A program made the translations under genes and the position numbers. The notes under the pieces are model-generated. The model saw nothing but the letters and a program-made list of their open reading frames with translations, was not told the origin of the DNA and did no database searches. From Dryomyza anilis (lineage: Eukaryota > Arthropoda > Insecta > Diptera > Dryomyzidae), in contig OX638132.1 in the NCBI GenBank assembly GCA_951804985.1, positions 5,499,529 to 5,563,528 of the forward strand: a stretch of 64,000 nucleotides of DNA, read 5' to 3'. Shown here one piece after another: positions 35,930 to 49,570 of this stretch (its first letter is position 1; every line of letters begins with the position of its first letter).

Positions 35930-38175
35930 GATTATGGAAATCACATCTTTAACTTAAAATGGCTGTAGAATCTAAACGGAGCGTCGTAGAGGGGTCAAAC
36001 TATTCACTTTTTATCCCATTTAAAATCTGATTATTTGGTATAAAAATCATAGGGATCGACTGAGCAGGATTATGGAAATCACATCTTTAACATAAAATGG
36101 CTGTAGAATCTAAACGGAGCGTCGTATAGGGGTCAAACTGTGCACTTTTTACCCCATTGAAATCTGATTATTTGGTATAAAAATCATAGGGATCGAATGA
36201 GTAGGATTATAGAAATCACATCTTTACCTTAAAATAAACGGAGCGTCGTAGAGTGGTCAAACTAGGCACTTTTTATCCCATTTAAATCTGCTTATTTGGT
36301 ATAAAAATCAGAGGGATCGACTGAGTAGGATTATAGAAATCACATTTTTAACTTAAAATGGCTGTAGAATCTAAACGGAGCGTCGTAGAGGGGTCAAACT
36401 ATTCACTTTTTATCCCATTTAAAATCTAATTATTTGGTATAAAAATCATAGGGATCGACTGAGCAGGATTATAGAAATCACATCTTTAACTTAAAATGGC
36501 TGCAGAATCTAAACGGAGCGTCGTAGAGGGGTCAAACTATTCACTTTTTATCCCATTTAAATTCTAATTATTTGGTATAAAAATCATAGGGATCGACTGA
36601 GCAGGATTATAGAAATCACATTTTTAACTTAAAATGGCTGTAGAATCTAAACGGAGCGTCGTAGAGGGGTCAAACTATTCACTTTTTATCTCATTTAAAA
36701 TCTAATTATTTGGTATAAAAATCATAGGGATCGACTGAGCACGATTATAGAAATCACATCTTTAACTTAAAATGGCTGTAGAATCTAAACGGAGCGTTGT
36801 AGAGGGGTCAAACTGTGCACTTTTTATCCCATTTAAAATCTGATTATTTGGTATAAAAATCATAGGGACCGACTGAGCAGGATTATAGAAATCACATCTT
36901 TAACTTAAAATGGCTGTAGAATCTAAACGGAGCGTCGTAGAGGGGTCAAAATATTCACTTTTCATCTCATTTAAAATCTAATTATTTGGTATAAAAATCA
37001 TAGGGATCGACTGAGCACGATTATAGAAATCACATCTTTAACTTAAAATGGCTGTAGAATCTAAACGGAGCGTTGTAGAGGGGTCAAACTGTGCACTTTT
37101 TATCCCATTTAAAATCTGATTATTTGGTATAAAAATCATAGGGATCGACTGAGCAGGATTATAGAAATCACATCTTTAACTTAAAATGGCTGTAGAATCT
37201 AAACGGAGCGTCGTAGAGGGGTCAAACTATTCACTTTTTATCCCATTTAAAATCTAATTATTTGGTATAAAAGTCATAGGGATCGACTGAGCAGGATTAT
37301 GGAAATCACATCTTTAACTTAAAATGGCTGTAGAATCTAAACGGAGCGTCGTAGAGGGGTCAAACTATTCACTTTTTATCTCATTTAAAATCTAATTATT
37401 TGGTATAAAAATCATAGGGATCGACTGAGCACGATTATAGAAATCACATCTTTAACTTAAAATGGCTGTAGAATCTAAACGGAGCGTCGTAGAGGGGTCA
37501 AACTGTACACTTTTTATCCCATTTAAAATCTGATTATTTGGTATAAAAATCATAGGGATCGACTGAGCAGGATTATAGAAATCACATCTTTAACTTAAAA
37601 TGGCTGTAGAATCTAAACGGATCGTCGTAGAGGGGTCAAACTATTCACTTTTTATCCCATTTAAAATCTAATTATTTGGTATAAAAATCATAGGGATCGA
37701 CTGAGTAGAATTATAGAAATCACATCTTTAACTTAAAATGGCTGTAGAATCTAAACGGAGCGACGTAGAGGGGTCAAACTATTCACTTTTTATCCCATTT
37801 AAAATCTAATTATTTGGTATAAAAATCATAGGGATCGACTGAGCAGGATTATAGAAATCACATCTTTAACTTAAAATGGCTGTAGAATCTAAACGGAATG
37901 TCGTAGAGGGGTCAAACTATTCACTTTTTATCCCATTTAAAATCTGATTATTTGGTATAAAAATCATAGGGATCGACTCAGCAGGATTATGGAAATCACA
38001 TCTTTAACTTAAAATGGCTGTATAATCTAAACGGAGCGTCGTAGAGGGGTCAAACTATTCACTTTTTATCCCATTTAAAATCTAATTATTTGGTATAAAA
38101 ATCATAGGGATCTACTGAGCAGGATTATAGAAATCACATCTTTAACTTAAAATGGCTGTAGAATCTAAACGGAGC
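35930..38175. repeat. Segmental duplication inside the satellite, copy A
   Basis: About 16 consecutive units with a distinctive order of variants (taacataaaatgg, gtatagggg, gcttatttgg, aaaatattcacttttcatc, cggatcgtcg, cggagcgacg, ggatctactg) recur in the same order at 39888-42408. The offset is 3958 bp at the left end and 4233 bp at the right end. Confidence 0.85.
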
Positions 38176-39887
38176 GTCGTAGAGGGGTCAAACTGTGCAC
38201 TTTTTATCCCATTTAAAATCTGATTATTTGGTATTAAAATCATAGGGATCGACTGAGTAGGATTATAGAAATCACATCTTTAACTTAAAATGGCTGTAGA
38301 ATCTAAACGGAACGTCGTAGAGGGGTCAAACTATTCACTTTTTATCCCATTTAAAATCTGATTATTTGGTATAAAAATCATAGGGATCGACTGAGCAGGA
38401 TTATGGAAATCACATTTTTAAATTAAAATGGCTGTAGAATCTAAACGGAGAGTCGTAGAGGGGTCAAACTGTGCACTTTTTACCCCATTGAAATCTGATT
38501 ATTTGGTATAAAAATCATAGGGATCGAATGAGTAGGATTATAGAAATCACATCTTTACCTTAAAATAAACGGAGCGTCGTAGAGGGGTCAAACTAGGCAC
38601 TTTTTATCCCATTTAAATCTGATTATTTGGTATAAAAATCATAGGGATCGACTGAGCAGGATTATAGAAATCACATCTTTAACTTAAAATGGCTGTAGAA
38701 TCTAAACGGAGCGTCGTAGAGGGGTCAAACTATTCACTTTTTATCCCATTTAAAATCTAATTATTTGGTATAAAAATCATAGGGATCGACTGAGTAGGAT
38801 TATAGAAATCACATCTTTACCTTAAAATGGCTGTAGAATCTAAACGGAGCGTCGTAGAGGGGTCAACCTGTGCACTTTTTATCCCATTTAAAATCTAATT
38901 ATTTGGTATAAAAATCATAGGGATCGACTGAGTAGGATTATAGAAATCACATCTTTAACTTAAAATGGCTGTAAAATCTAAACGGAGCGTCGTAGAGGGG
39001 TCAAACTGTGCACTTTTTATTCCATTTAAAATCTGATTATTTGGTATAAAAATCATAGGGATCGAATGAGTAGGATTATAGAAATCACATCTTTACCTTA
39101 AAATAAACGGAGCGTAGAAGAGGGGTCAAACTAGGCACTTTTTATCCCATTTAAATCTGATTATTTGGTATAAAAATCATAGGGATCGACTGAGTAGGAT
39201 TATAGAAATCACATCTTTAACTTAAAATGGCTGTAGAATCTAAACGGAGCGTCGTAGAGGGGTCAAACTGTGCACTTTTTATCCCATTTAAAATCTGATT
39301 ATTTGGTATAAAAATCATAGGGATCGACTGAGCAGGATTATAGAAATCACATCTTTAACTTAAAATGGCTGTAGAATCTAAACGGAGCGTCGTAGAGGGG
39401 TCAAACTGTGCACTTTTTATCCCATTTAAAATCTGATTATTTGGTATAAAAATCATAGGGATCGACTGAGCAGGATTATGGAAATCACATTTTTAACTTA
39501 AAATGGCTGTAGAATCTAAACGGAGCGTCGTAGAGGGGTCAAACTGTGCACTTTTTATCCCATATGAAATCTGATTATTTGGTATAAAAATCATAGGGAT
39601 TGACTGAGCAGGATTATGGAAATCACATCTTTAACTTAAAATGGCTGTAGAATCTAAACGGAGCGTCCTAGAGGGGTCAAACTTTGCACTTTTTATCCCA
39701 TATGAAATCTGATTATTTGGTATAAAAATCATAGGAATTGACTGAGCAGGATTATGGAAATCACATCTTTAACTTAAAATGGCTGTAGAATCTAAACGGA
39801 GCGTCTTAGAGGGGTCAAACTTTGCACGTTTTACCCCATATAAAATCTGATTATTTGGTATAAAAATCATAGGGATCGACTGAGCAG

Positions 39888-42408
39888 GATTATGGAAATC
39901 ACATCTTTAACTTAAAATGGCTGTAGAATCTAAACGGAGCGTCGTAGAGGGGTCAAACTATTCACTTTTTATCCCATTTAAAATCTGATTATTTGGTATA
40001 AAAATCATAGGGATCGACTGAGCAGGATTATGGAAATCACATCTTTAACATAAAATGGCTGTAGAATCTAAACGGAGCGTCGTATAGGGGTCAAACTGTG
40101 CACTTTTTACCCCATTGAAATCTGATTATTTGGTATAAAAATCATAGGGATCGAATGAGTAGGATTATAGAAATCACATCTTTACCTTAAAATAAACGGA
40201 GCGTCGTAGAGTGGTCAAACTAGGCACTTTTTATCCCATTTAAATCTGCTTATTTGGTATAAAAATCAGAGGGATCGACTGAGTAGGATTATAGAAATCA
40301 CATTTTTAACTTAAAATGGCTGTAGAATCTAAACGGAGCGTCGTAGAGGGGTCAAACTATTCACTTTTTATCCCATTTAAAATCTAATTATTTGGTATAA
40401 AAATCATAGGGATCGACTGAGCAGGATTATAGAAATCACATCTTTAACTTAAAATGGCTGCAGAATCTAAACGGAGCGTCGTAGAGGGGTCAAACTATTC
40501 ACTTTTTATCCCATTTAAATTCTAATTATTTGGTATAAAAATCATAGGGATCGACTGAGCAGGATTATAGAAATCACATCTTTAACTTAAAATGGCTGTA
40601 GAATCAAACGGAGCGTCGTAGAGGGGTTAAACTATGCACTTTTTATCCCATTTAAAATCTAATTATTTGGTTTAAAAATCATAGGGATCGACTGAGCACG
40701 ATTATAGAAATCACATCTTTAACTTAAAATGGCTGCAGAATCTAAACGGAGCGTCGTAGAGGGGTCAAACTATTCACTTTTTATCCCATTTAAAATCTAA
40801 TTATTTGGTATAAAAATCATAGGGATCGACTGAGCAGGATTATAGAAATCACATTTTTAACTTAAAATGGCTGTAGAATCTAAACGGAGCGTCGTAGAGG
40901 GGTCAAACTATTCACTTTTTATCTCATTTAAAATCTAATTATTTGGTATAAAAATCATAGGGATCGACTGAGCACGATTATAGAAATCACATCTTTAACT
41001 TAAAATGGCTGTAGAATCTAAACGGAGCGTTGTAGAGGGGTCAAACTGTGCACTTTTTATCCCATTTAAAATCTGATTATTTGGTATAAAAATCATAGGG
41101 ACCGACTGAGCAGGATTATAGAAATCACATCTTTAACTTAAAATGGCTGTAGAATCTAAACGGAGCGTCGTAGAGGGGTCAAAATATTCACTTTTCATCT
41201 CATTTAAAATCTAATTATTTGGTATAAAAATCATAGGGATCGACTGAGCACGATTATAGAAATCACATCTTTAACTTAAAATGGCTGTAGAATCTAAACG
41301 GAGCGTTGTAGAGGGGTCAAACTGTGCACTTTTTATCCCATTTAAAATCTGATTATTTGGTATAAAAATCATAGGGATCGACTGAGCAGGATTATAGAAA
41401 TCACATCTTTAACTTAAAATGGCTGTAGAATCTAAACGGAGCGTCGTAGAGGGGTCAAACTATTCACTTTTTATCCCATTTAAAATCTAATTATTTGGTA
41501 TAAAAGTCATAGGGATCGACTGAGCAGGATTATGGAAATCACATCTTTAACTTAAAATGGCTGTAGAATCTAAACGGAGCGTCGTAGAGGGGTCAAACTA
41601 TTCACTTTTTATCTCATTTAAAATCTAATTATTTGGTATAAAAATCATAGGGATCGACTGAGCACGATTATAGAAATCACATCTTTAACTTAAAATGGCT
41701 GTAGAATCTAAACGGAGCGTCGTAGAGGGGTCAAACTGTACACTTTTTATCCCATTTAAAATCTGATTATTTGGTATAAAAATCATAGGGATCGACTGAG
41801 CAGGATTATAGAAATCACATCTTTAACTTAAAATGGCTGTAGAATCTAAACGGATCGTCGTAGAGGGGTCAAACTATTCACTTTTTATCCCATTTAAAAT
41901 CTAATTATTTGGTATAAAAATCATAGGGATCGACTGAGTAGAATTATAGAAATCACATCTTTAACTTAAAATGGCTGTAGAATCTAAACGGAGCGACGTA
42001 GAGGGGTCAAACTATTCACTTTTTATCCCATTTAAAATCTAATTATTTGGTATAAAAATCATAGGGATCGACTGAGCAGGATTATAGAAATCACATCTTT
42101 AACTTAAAATGGCTGTAGAATCTAAACGGAATGTCGTAGAGGGGTCAAACTATTCACTTTTTATCCCATTTAAAATCTGATTATTTGGTATAAAAATCAT
42201 AGGGATCGACTCAGCAGGATTATGGAAATCACATCTTTAACTTAAAATGGCTGTATAATCTAAACGGAGCGTCGTAGAGGGGTCAAACTATTCACTTTTT
42301 ATCCCATTTAAAATCTAATTATTTGGTATAAAAATCATAGGGATCTACTGAGCAGGATTATAGAAATCACATCTTTAACTTAAAATGGCTGTAGAATCTA
42401 AACGGAAT
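39888..42408. repeat. Segmental duplication inside the satellite, copy B
   Basis: Same order of unit variants as 35930-38175, but with two extra units (about 40600-40870). One of these has lost a T (gaatcaaacgg), giving a net 275-bp difference. Confidence 0.85.
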
Positions 42409-45400
42409 GTCGTAGAGGGGTCAAACTATTCACTTTTTATCCCATTTAAAATCTGATTATTTGGTATAAAAATCATAGGGATCGACTGAGCAGGATTATG
42501 GAAATCACATCTTTAACTTAAAATGGCTGTAGAATCTAAACGGAATGTCGTAGAGGGGTCAAACTATTCACTTTTTATCCCATTTAAAATCTGATTATTT
42601 GGTATAAAAAATCATAGGGATCGACTGAGTAGGATTATAGAAATCACATCTTTAACTTAAAATGGCTGTAGAATCTAAACGGAGCGTCGTAGAGGGGTCA
42701 AACTATTCACTTTTTATCCCATTTAAAATCTGATTATTTGGTATAAAAAATCATAGGGATCGACTGAGTAGGATTATAGAAATCACATCTTTAACTTAAA
42801 ATGGCTGTAGAATCTAAACGGAGCGTCGTAGAGGGGTCAAACTATTCACTTTTTATCCCATTTATAATCTAATTATTTGGTATAAAAATCATAGGGATCG
42901 ACTGAGCAGGATTATGGAAATCACATCTTTAACTTAAAATGGCTGTAGAATCTAAACGGAGCGTCGTAGAGGGGTCAAACTATTCACTTTTTATCCCATT
43001 TAAAATCTGATTATTTGGTATAAAAAATCATAGGGATCGACTGAGTAGGATTATAGAAATCACATCTTTAACTTAAAATGGCTGTAGAATCTAAACGGAG
43101 CGTCGTAGAGGGGTCAAACTGTGCACTTTTTATCCCATTTAAAATCTGATTATTTGGTATAAAAATCATAGGGATCGACTGAGCAGGATTATAGAAATCA
43201 CATCTTTAACTTAAAATGGCTGTAGAATCTAAACGGAGCGTCGTAGAGGGGTCAAACTGTGCACTTTTTATCCCATTTAAAATCTGATTATTTGGTATAA
43301 AAATCATAGGGATCGACTGAGCAGGATTATAGAAATCACATCTTTAACTTAAAATGGCTGTAGAATCTAAACGGAGCGTCGTAGAGGGGTCAAACTATTC
43401 ACTTTTTATCCCATTTAAAATCTGATTATTTGGTATAAAAAATCATAGGGATCGACTGAGTAGGATTATAGAAATCACATCTTTAACTTAAAATGGCTGT
43501 AAAATCTAAACGGAGAGTCGTAGAGGGGTCAAACTATTCACTTTTTATCCCATTTAAAATCTGATTATTTGGTATAAAAATCATAGGGATCGACTGAGCA
43601 GGATTATGGAAATCACATCTTTAACTTAAAATGGCTGTAGAATCTAAACGGAGCGTCGTAGAGGGGTCAAACTGTGCACTTTTTATCCCATTTAAAATCT
43701 GATTATTTGGTATAAAAATCATAGGGATCGACTGAGCAGGATTATAGAAATCACATCTTTAACTTAAAATGGCTGTAGAATCTAAACGGAGCGTCGTAGA
43801 GGGGTCAAACTATTCACTTTTTATCCCATTTAAAATCTGATTATTTGGTATAAAAAATCATAGGGATCGACTGAGTAGGATTATAGAAATCACATCTTTA
43901 ACTTAAAATGGCTGTAGAATCTAAACGGAGCGTCGTAGAGGGGTCAAACTATTCACTTTTTATCCCATTTAAAATCTAATTATTTGGTATAAAAATCATA
44001 GGGATCTACTGAGCAGGATTATAGAAATCACATCTTTAACTTAAAATGGCTGTAAAATCTAAACGGAGCGTCGTAGAGGGGTCAAACTATGCACTTTTTA
44101 TCCCATTTAAAATCTGATTATTTGGAATAAAATTAATAGGGATGGACTGAGCAGGATTATAGAAATCACATCTTTAACTTAAAATGGCTGTAGAATCTAA
44201 ACGGAATGTCGTAGAGGGGTCAAACTATTCACTCTTTATCCCATTTAAAATCTGATTATTTGGTATAAAAATCATAGGGATCGACTGAGCAGGATTATGG
44301 AAATCACATCTTTAACTTAAAGTGGCTGTAGAATCTAAACGGAGCGTCGTAGAGGGGTCAAACTATTCACTTTTTATCCCATTTAAAATCTAATTATTTG
44401 GTATAAAAATCATAGGGATCGACTGAGCAGGATTATAGAAATCACATCTTTAACTTAAAATGGCTGTAAAATCTAAACGGTGCGTCGTAGAGGGGTCAAA
44501 CTATGCACTTTTTATCCCATTTAAAATCTAATTATTTGGTATAAAAATCATAGGGATCGACTGAGCAGGATTATAGAAATCACATCTTTAACTTAAAATG
44601 GCTGTAGAATCTAAACGGAGCGTCGTAGAGGGGTCAAACTATGCTCCTTTTTATCCCATTTAAAATCTAATTATTTGGTATAAAAATCATAGGGATCGAC
44701 TGAGCAGGATTATAGAAATCACATCTTTAACTTAAAATGGCTGTAGAATCTAAACGGAGCGTCGTAGGGGGGTCAAACTATGCACTTTTTATCCCATATT
44801 AAATCAGATTATTTGGTATAAAAATCATAGGGATCGACTGAGTAGGATTATAGAAATCACATCTTTAACTTAAAATGGCTGCAGAATCTAAACGGAGCGT
44901 CTGAGAGGAGTCAAACTGTGCACTTTTTATCCCATATTAAATCAGATTATTTGGTATAAAACTCATAGGGATCGACTGAGTAGGATTATAGAAATCACAT
45001 CTTTAACTTAAAATGGCTGCAGAATCTAAACGGAGCGTCTGAGAGGAGTCAAACTGTGCACTTTTTATCCCATTTAAAATCTAATTATTTGGTATAAAAA
45101 TCATAGGGATCGACTGAGCAGGATTATAGAAATCACATCTTTAACTTAAAATGGCTGTAAAATCTAAACGGTGCGTCGTAGAGGGGTCAAACTATGCACT
45201 TTTTATCCCATTTAAAATCTAATTATTTGGTATAAAAATCATAGGGATCGACTGAGCAGGATTATGGAAATCACATCTTTAACTTAAAATGGCTGTAGAA
45301 TCTAAACGGAGCGTCGTAGAGGGGTCAAACTATTCACTTTTTATCCCATTTAAAATCTAATTATTTGGTATAAAAATCATAGGGATCGACTGAGCAGGAT

Positions 45401-46517
45401 TATAGAAATCACATCTTTAACTTAAAATGGCTGTAAAATCTAAACGGTGCGTCGTAGAGGGGTCAAACTATGCACTTTTTATCCCATTTAAAATCTAATT
45501 ATTTGGTATAAAAATCATAGGGATCGACTGAGCAGGATTATAGAAATCACATCTTTAACTTAAAATGGCTGTAGAATCTAAACGGAGCGTCGTAGAGGGG
45601 TCAAACTATTCACTTTTTATCCCATTTAAAATCTGATTATTTGGTATAAAAATCATAGGGATCGACTGAGCAGGATTATGGAAATCACATCTTTAACTTA
45701 AAATGGCTGTAGAATCTAAACGGAGCGTCGTAGAGGGGTCAAACTTTTCACTTTTTATCCCATTTAAAATCTGATTATTTGGTATAAAAATCATAGGGAT
45801 CGACTGAGTAGGATTATAGAAATCACATCTTTTACTTAAAATGGCTGTAGAATCTAAACGGAGCGTCGTAGAGGGGTCAAACTGTGCACTTTTTATCCCA
45901 TATGAAATCAGATTATTTGGTATAAAAATCATAGGGATCGACTGAGTAGGATTATAGAAATCACATCTTTTACTTAAAATGGCTGCAGAATCTAAACGGA
46001 GCGTCGTAGAGGGGTCAAACTATGCACTTTTTATCCCATTTAAAATCTGATTATTTGGTATTAACATCATAGGGATCGACTGAGTAGGATTATAGAAATC
46101 ACATCTTTAACTTAAAATGGCTGCAGAATCTAAAAGGAGCGTCTTAGAGGGGTAAAACTTTGCACGTTTTACCCCATATGAAATATGATTATTTGATATA
46201 AAAATCATTGGGATCGACTGAGTAGGATTCTAGAAATCACATCTTTACTTTAAAATATTCGGAGCGTCGTAGAGGGGTCAAACTGTGCACTTTTTATCCC
46301 ATTTAAAATCTGATTATTTGGTATAAAAATCATAGGGATCGACTGCGTAGGATCATAGAAATCACATCTTTAACTTAAAATGGCTGTAGAATCTAAACGG
46401 AGCGTCGTAGAGGGGTCAAACTGTGCACTTTTTATCCCATTTAAAATCTGATTATTTGGTATAAAAATCATAGGGATCGACTGAGTAGGATTATAGAAAT
46501 CACATCTTTAACTTAAA

Positions 46518-46545
46518 ATGGCTGTAGAATCTAAACGGAGCGTCG
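46518..46545. repeat. Target-site duplication of the retrotransposon, left copy
   Basis: 28 bp of satellite unit, identical to 47071-47098. Up to four further A residues are ambiguous with the poly(A) tail. Confidence 0.85.
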
Positions 46546-47040
46546 CACATTTGGGCAGGGGCCTCAAAATCCTCCTTGGAGTTCCTGGACCGAATCCAAC
46601 AACGTGCGATATATTTAATAGGGGATGAAAATATTTCATCGTCTATTGGTTCTCTTGAGCACCGAAGGACCGTTGGGTGTGTAAGCCTGTTTTATAGGTA
46701 TTACAACGGCAAGTGTTCGAGGGAAATACATGGCCTGATTCCACCAGGTCGTGTGTTCTCTCGTTCTACTCGGGCGTCAAACCAAGCCCACCCCTTCGTA
46801 GTCGACTCGGCTCTCAACAGAACCACGCATTATAGAGAGAATTCGTTCTTCAGTCGCACGATTCGTTTGTGGAACAATCTCCCTGCGTACGTTTTTCCGG
46901 ACATTTTTGATATTGGCAAGTTCAAAACAAACATTCACCGACACTACTCTATCTCTCCTCCCTCCTTATAACCTATCATCCCTTCTTACGATCAACACTG
47001 TGCTTTGCATGAATAGGGGGCATCCCCTGAGCGTTGGTTA

Positions 47041-47070
<30 letters not shown>
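46546..47070 (+). mobile_element. 5'-truncated non-LTR retrotransposon inserted in the satellite
   Basis: The 525-bp insert is open from its first base to a TAA at 46969-46971. It encodes about 141 C-terminal residues of a LINE reverse-transcriptase ORF, with HIWAGASKSS, LDRIQQRAIYLIG, SLEHRRTVG, SLFYRYYNGKC and RLWNNLPAYVFP blocks typical of the region after the RT domain in jockey/CR1/L2-type elements. The clade is not resolved. A short 3' UTR leads to a 24-nt poly(A) run (47047-47070). The 28-bp satellite sequence from atggctgtag to gagcgtcg is present on both sides (46518-46545 and 47071-47098). Composition is GC-richer than the satellite. The frame has no internal stop, which suggests a young insertion. 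Confidence 0.92.
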
Positions 47071-47071
<1 letters not shown>

Positions 47072-47098
47072 TGGCTGTAGAATCTAAACGGAGCGTCG
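47071..47098. repeat. Target-site duplication of the retrotransposon, right copy
   Basis: It starts directly after the poly(A) run and continues into a normal satellite unit, so the array resumes in phase after a 28-bp overlap. Confidence 0.85.
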
Positions 47099-48249
47099 TA
47101 GAGGGGTCAAACTGTGCACTTTTTATCCCATATGAAATCAGATTATTTGGTATAAAAATCATAGGGATCGACTGAGTAGGATTATAGAAATCACATCTTT
47201 TACTTAAAATGGCTGTAGAATCTAAACGGAGCGTCGACTGAGTAGGATTATAGAAATCACATCTTTACCTTAAAATAAACGGAGCGTCGTAGAGGGGTCA
47301 AACTGTGCACTTTTTATTCCATTTAAAATCTGATTATTTGGTATAAAAATCATAGGGATCGACTGAACAGGATTATGGAAATCACATCTTTAACTTAAAA
47401 TGGCTGTAGAATCTAAACGGAGCGTTGTAGAGGGGTCAAACTGTGCACTTTTTATCCCATTTAAAATCTGATTATTTGGTATAAAAATCATAGGGATCGA
47501 CTGAGCAGGATTATAGAAATCACATTTTTAACTTAAAATGGCTGTAGAATCTAAACGGAGCGTCGTAGAGGGGTCAAACTATGCACTTTTTATCCCATTT
47601 AAAATCTAATTATTTGGTATAAAAATCATAGGGATAAACTGAGCAGGATTATGGAAATCACATCTTTAACTTAAAATGGCTGTAGAATCTAAACGGAGCG
47701 TCGTAGAGGGGTCAAACTATGCACTTTTTATCCCATTTAAAATCTGATTATTTGGTATAAAAATCATAGGGATCGACTGAGCAGGATTATGGAAATCACA
47801 TTTTTAACTTAAAATGGCTGTAGAATCTAAACGGAGCGTCGTAGAGGGGTTAAACTATGCACTTTTTATCCCATTTAAAATCTGATTATTTGGTATAAAA
47901 ATCATAGGGATCGACTGAGCAGGATTATGGAAATCACATCTTTAAGTTAAAATGGCTGTAGAATCTAAACGGAGCGTCGTAGAGGGGTCAAAGTACTCAC
48001 TTTTTATCCCATTTAAAATCTGATTATTTGGTATAAAAATCATAGGGATCGACTGAGCAGGATTATGGAAATCACATTTTTAACTTAAAATGGCTGTAGA
48101 ATCTAAACGGAGCGTCGTAGAGGGGTCAAACTTTGCACTTTTTATCCCATATGAAATCTGATTATTTGGTATAAAAATCATAGGGATCGACTGAGCAGGA
48201 TTATGGAAATCACATCTTTAACTTAAAATGGCTGTAGAATCTAAACGGA

Positions 48250-49570
48250 GTGTCGTAGAGGGGTCAAACTATTCACTTATTATCCCATTTAAAATCTGAT
48301 TATTTGGTATAAAAATCATAGGGATCGACTGAGCAGGATTATGGAAATCACATCTTAAACTTAAATGGCTGTAGAATCTAAACGGAGCGTCGTAGAGGGG
48401 TCAAACTGTGCACTTTTTACCCCATTGAAATCTGATTATTTGGTATAAAAATCATAGGAATTTACTGAGCAGGATTATGGAAATCACATTTTTATTTTAA
48501 AATGGCTGTAGAATCTAAACGGAGCGTCGTAGGGGGGTCAAACTATACACTTTTTATCCCATTTAAAATCTGATTATTTGGTATAAAAATCATAGGGATC
48601 GACTGAGTAGGATTATAGAAATCACATCTTTAACTTAAAATGGCTGTAGAATCTAAACGGAGCGTCGTAGAGGGGTCAAACTATTCACTTTTTATCCCAT
48701 TTAAAATCTAATTATTTGGTATAAAAATCATAGGGATCGACTGAGCAGGATTATAGAAATCACATCTTTAACTTAAAATGGCTGTAGAATCAAAACGGAG
48801 CGTCGTAGAGGGGTAAACTATTCACTTTTTATCCCATTTAAAGTCTGATTATTTGGTATAAAAATCATAGGGATCGACTGAGCAGGATTATAGAAATCAC
48901 ATCTTTAACTTAAAATGGCTGTAGAATCTAAACGGAGCGTCGTAGAGGGGTCAAACTATTCACTTATTATCCCATTTAAAATCTGATTATTTGGTATAAA
49001 AATCATAGGGATCGACTGAGCAGGATTATGGAAATCACATCTTAAACTTAAATGGCTGTAGAATCTAAACGGAGCGTCGTAGAGGGGTCAAACTGTGCAC
49101 TTTTTACCCCATTGAAATCTGATTATTTGGTATAAAAATCATAGGAATTTACTGAGCAGGATTATGGAAATCACATTTTTATTTTAAAATGGCTGTAGAA
49201 TCTAAACGGAGCGTCGTAGGGGGGTCAAACTATACACTTTTTATCCCATTTAAAATCTGATTATTTGGTATAAAAATCATAGGGATCGACTGAGTAGGAT
49301 TATAGAAATCACATCTTTAACTTAAAATGGCTGTAGAATCTAAACGGAGCGTCGTAGAGGGGTCAAACTATTCACTTTTTATCCCATTTAAAATCTAATT
49401 ATTTGGTATAAAAATCATAGGGATCGACTGAGCAGGATTATAGAAATCACATCTTTAACTTAAAATGGCTGTAGAATCAAAACGGAGCGTCGTAGAGGGG
49501 TCAAACTATTCACTTTTTATCCCATTTAAAGTCTGATTATTTGGTATAAAAATCATAGGGATCGACTGAG
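48250..49570. repeat. 687-bp five-unit tandem duplication within the satellite
   Basis: The linked variants cacttattat, cttaaacttaaatgg, ggaatttactgagc, tttttattttaaaatgg, ggggggtcaaactatacac and gaatcaaaacgg occur in this order twice. The offset is 687-688 bp, just under five 138-bp units because of small deletions. Confidence 0.9.

Larger units (their letters stand above)
28352..46545. repeat. 138-bp satellite array, left block
   Basis: The unit contains, in order, tgattatttggtataaaaat, catagggatcgactgag, aggattatagaaatcacatc, ggctgtagaatctaaacgg, agcgtcgtagaggggtcaaa and cactttttatccc. Repeat spacing is 138 bp wherever checked, for example 37141 to 37279. G+C of the unit is about 35%. All copies are in one orientation. 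The left edge is at about 28352; the first units are shortened or diverged, with catagtgatcg where the interior has catagggatcg. Together with 47071-63733 there are about 250 units. The consensus contains no open frame longer than 46 codons. Confidence 0.98.
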
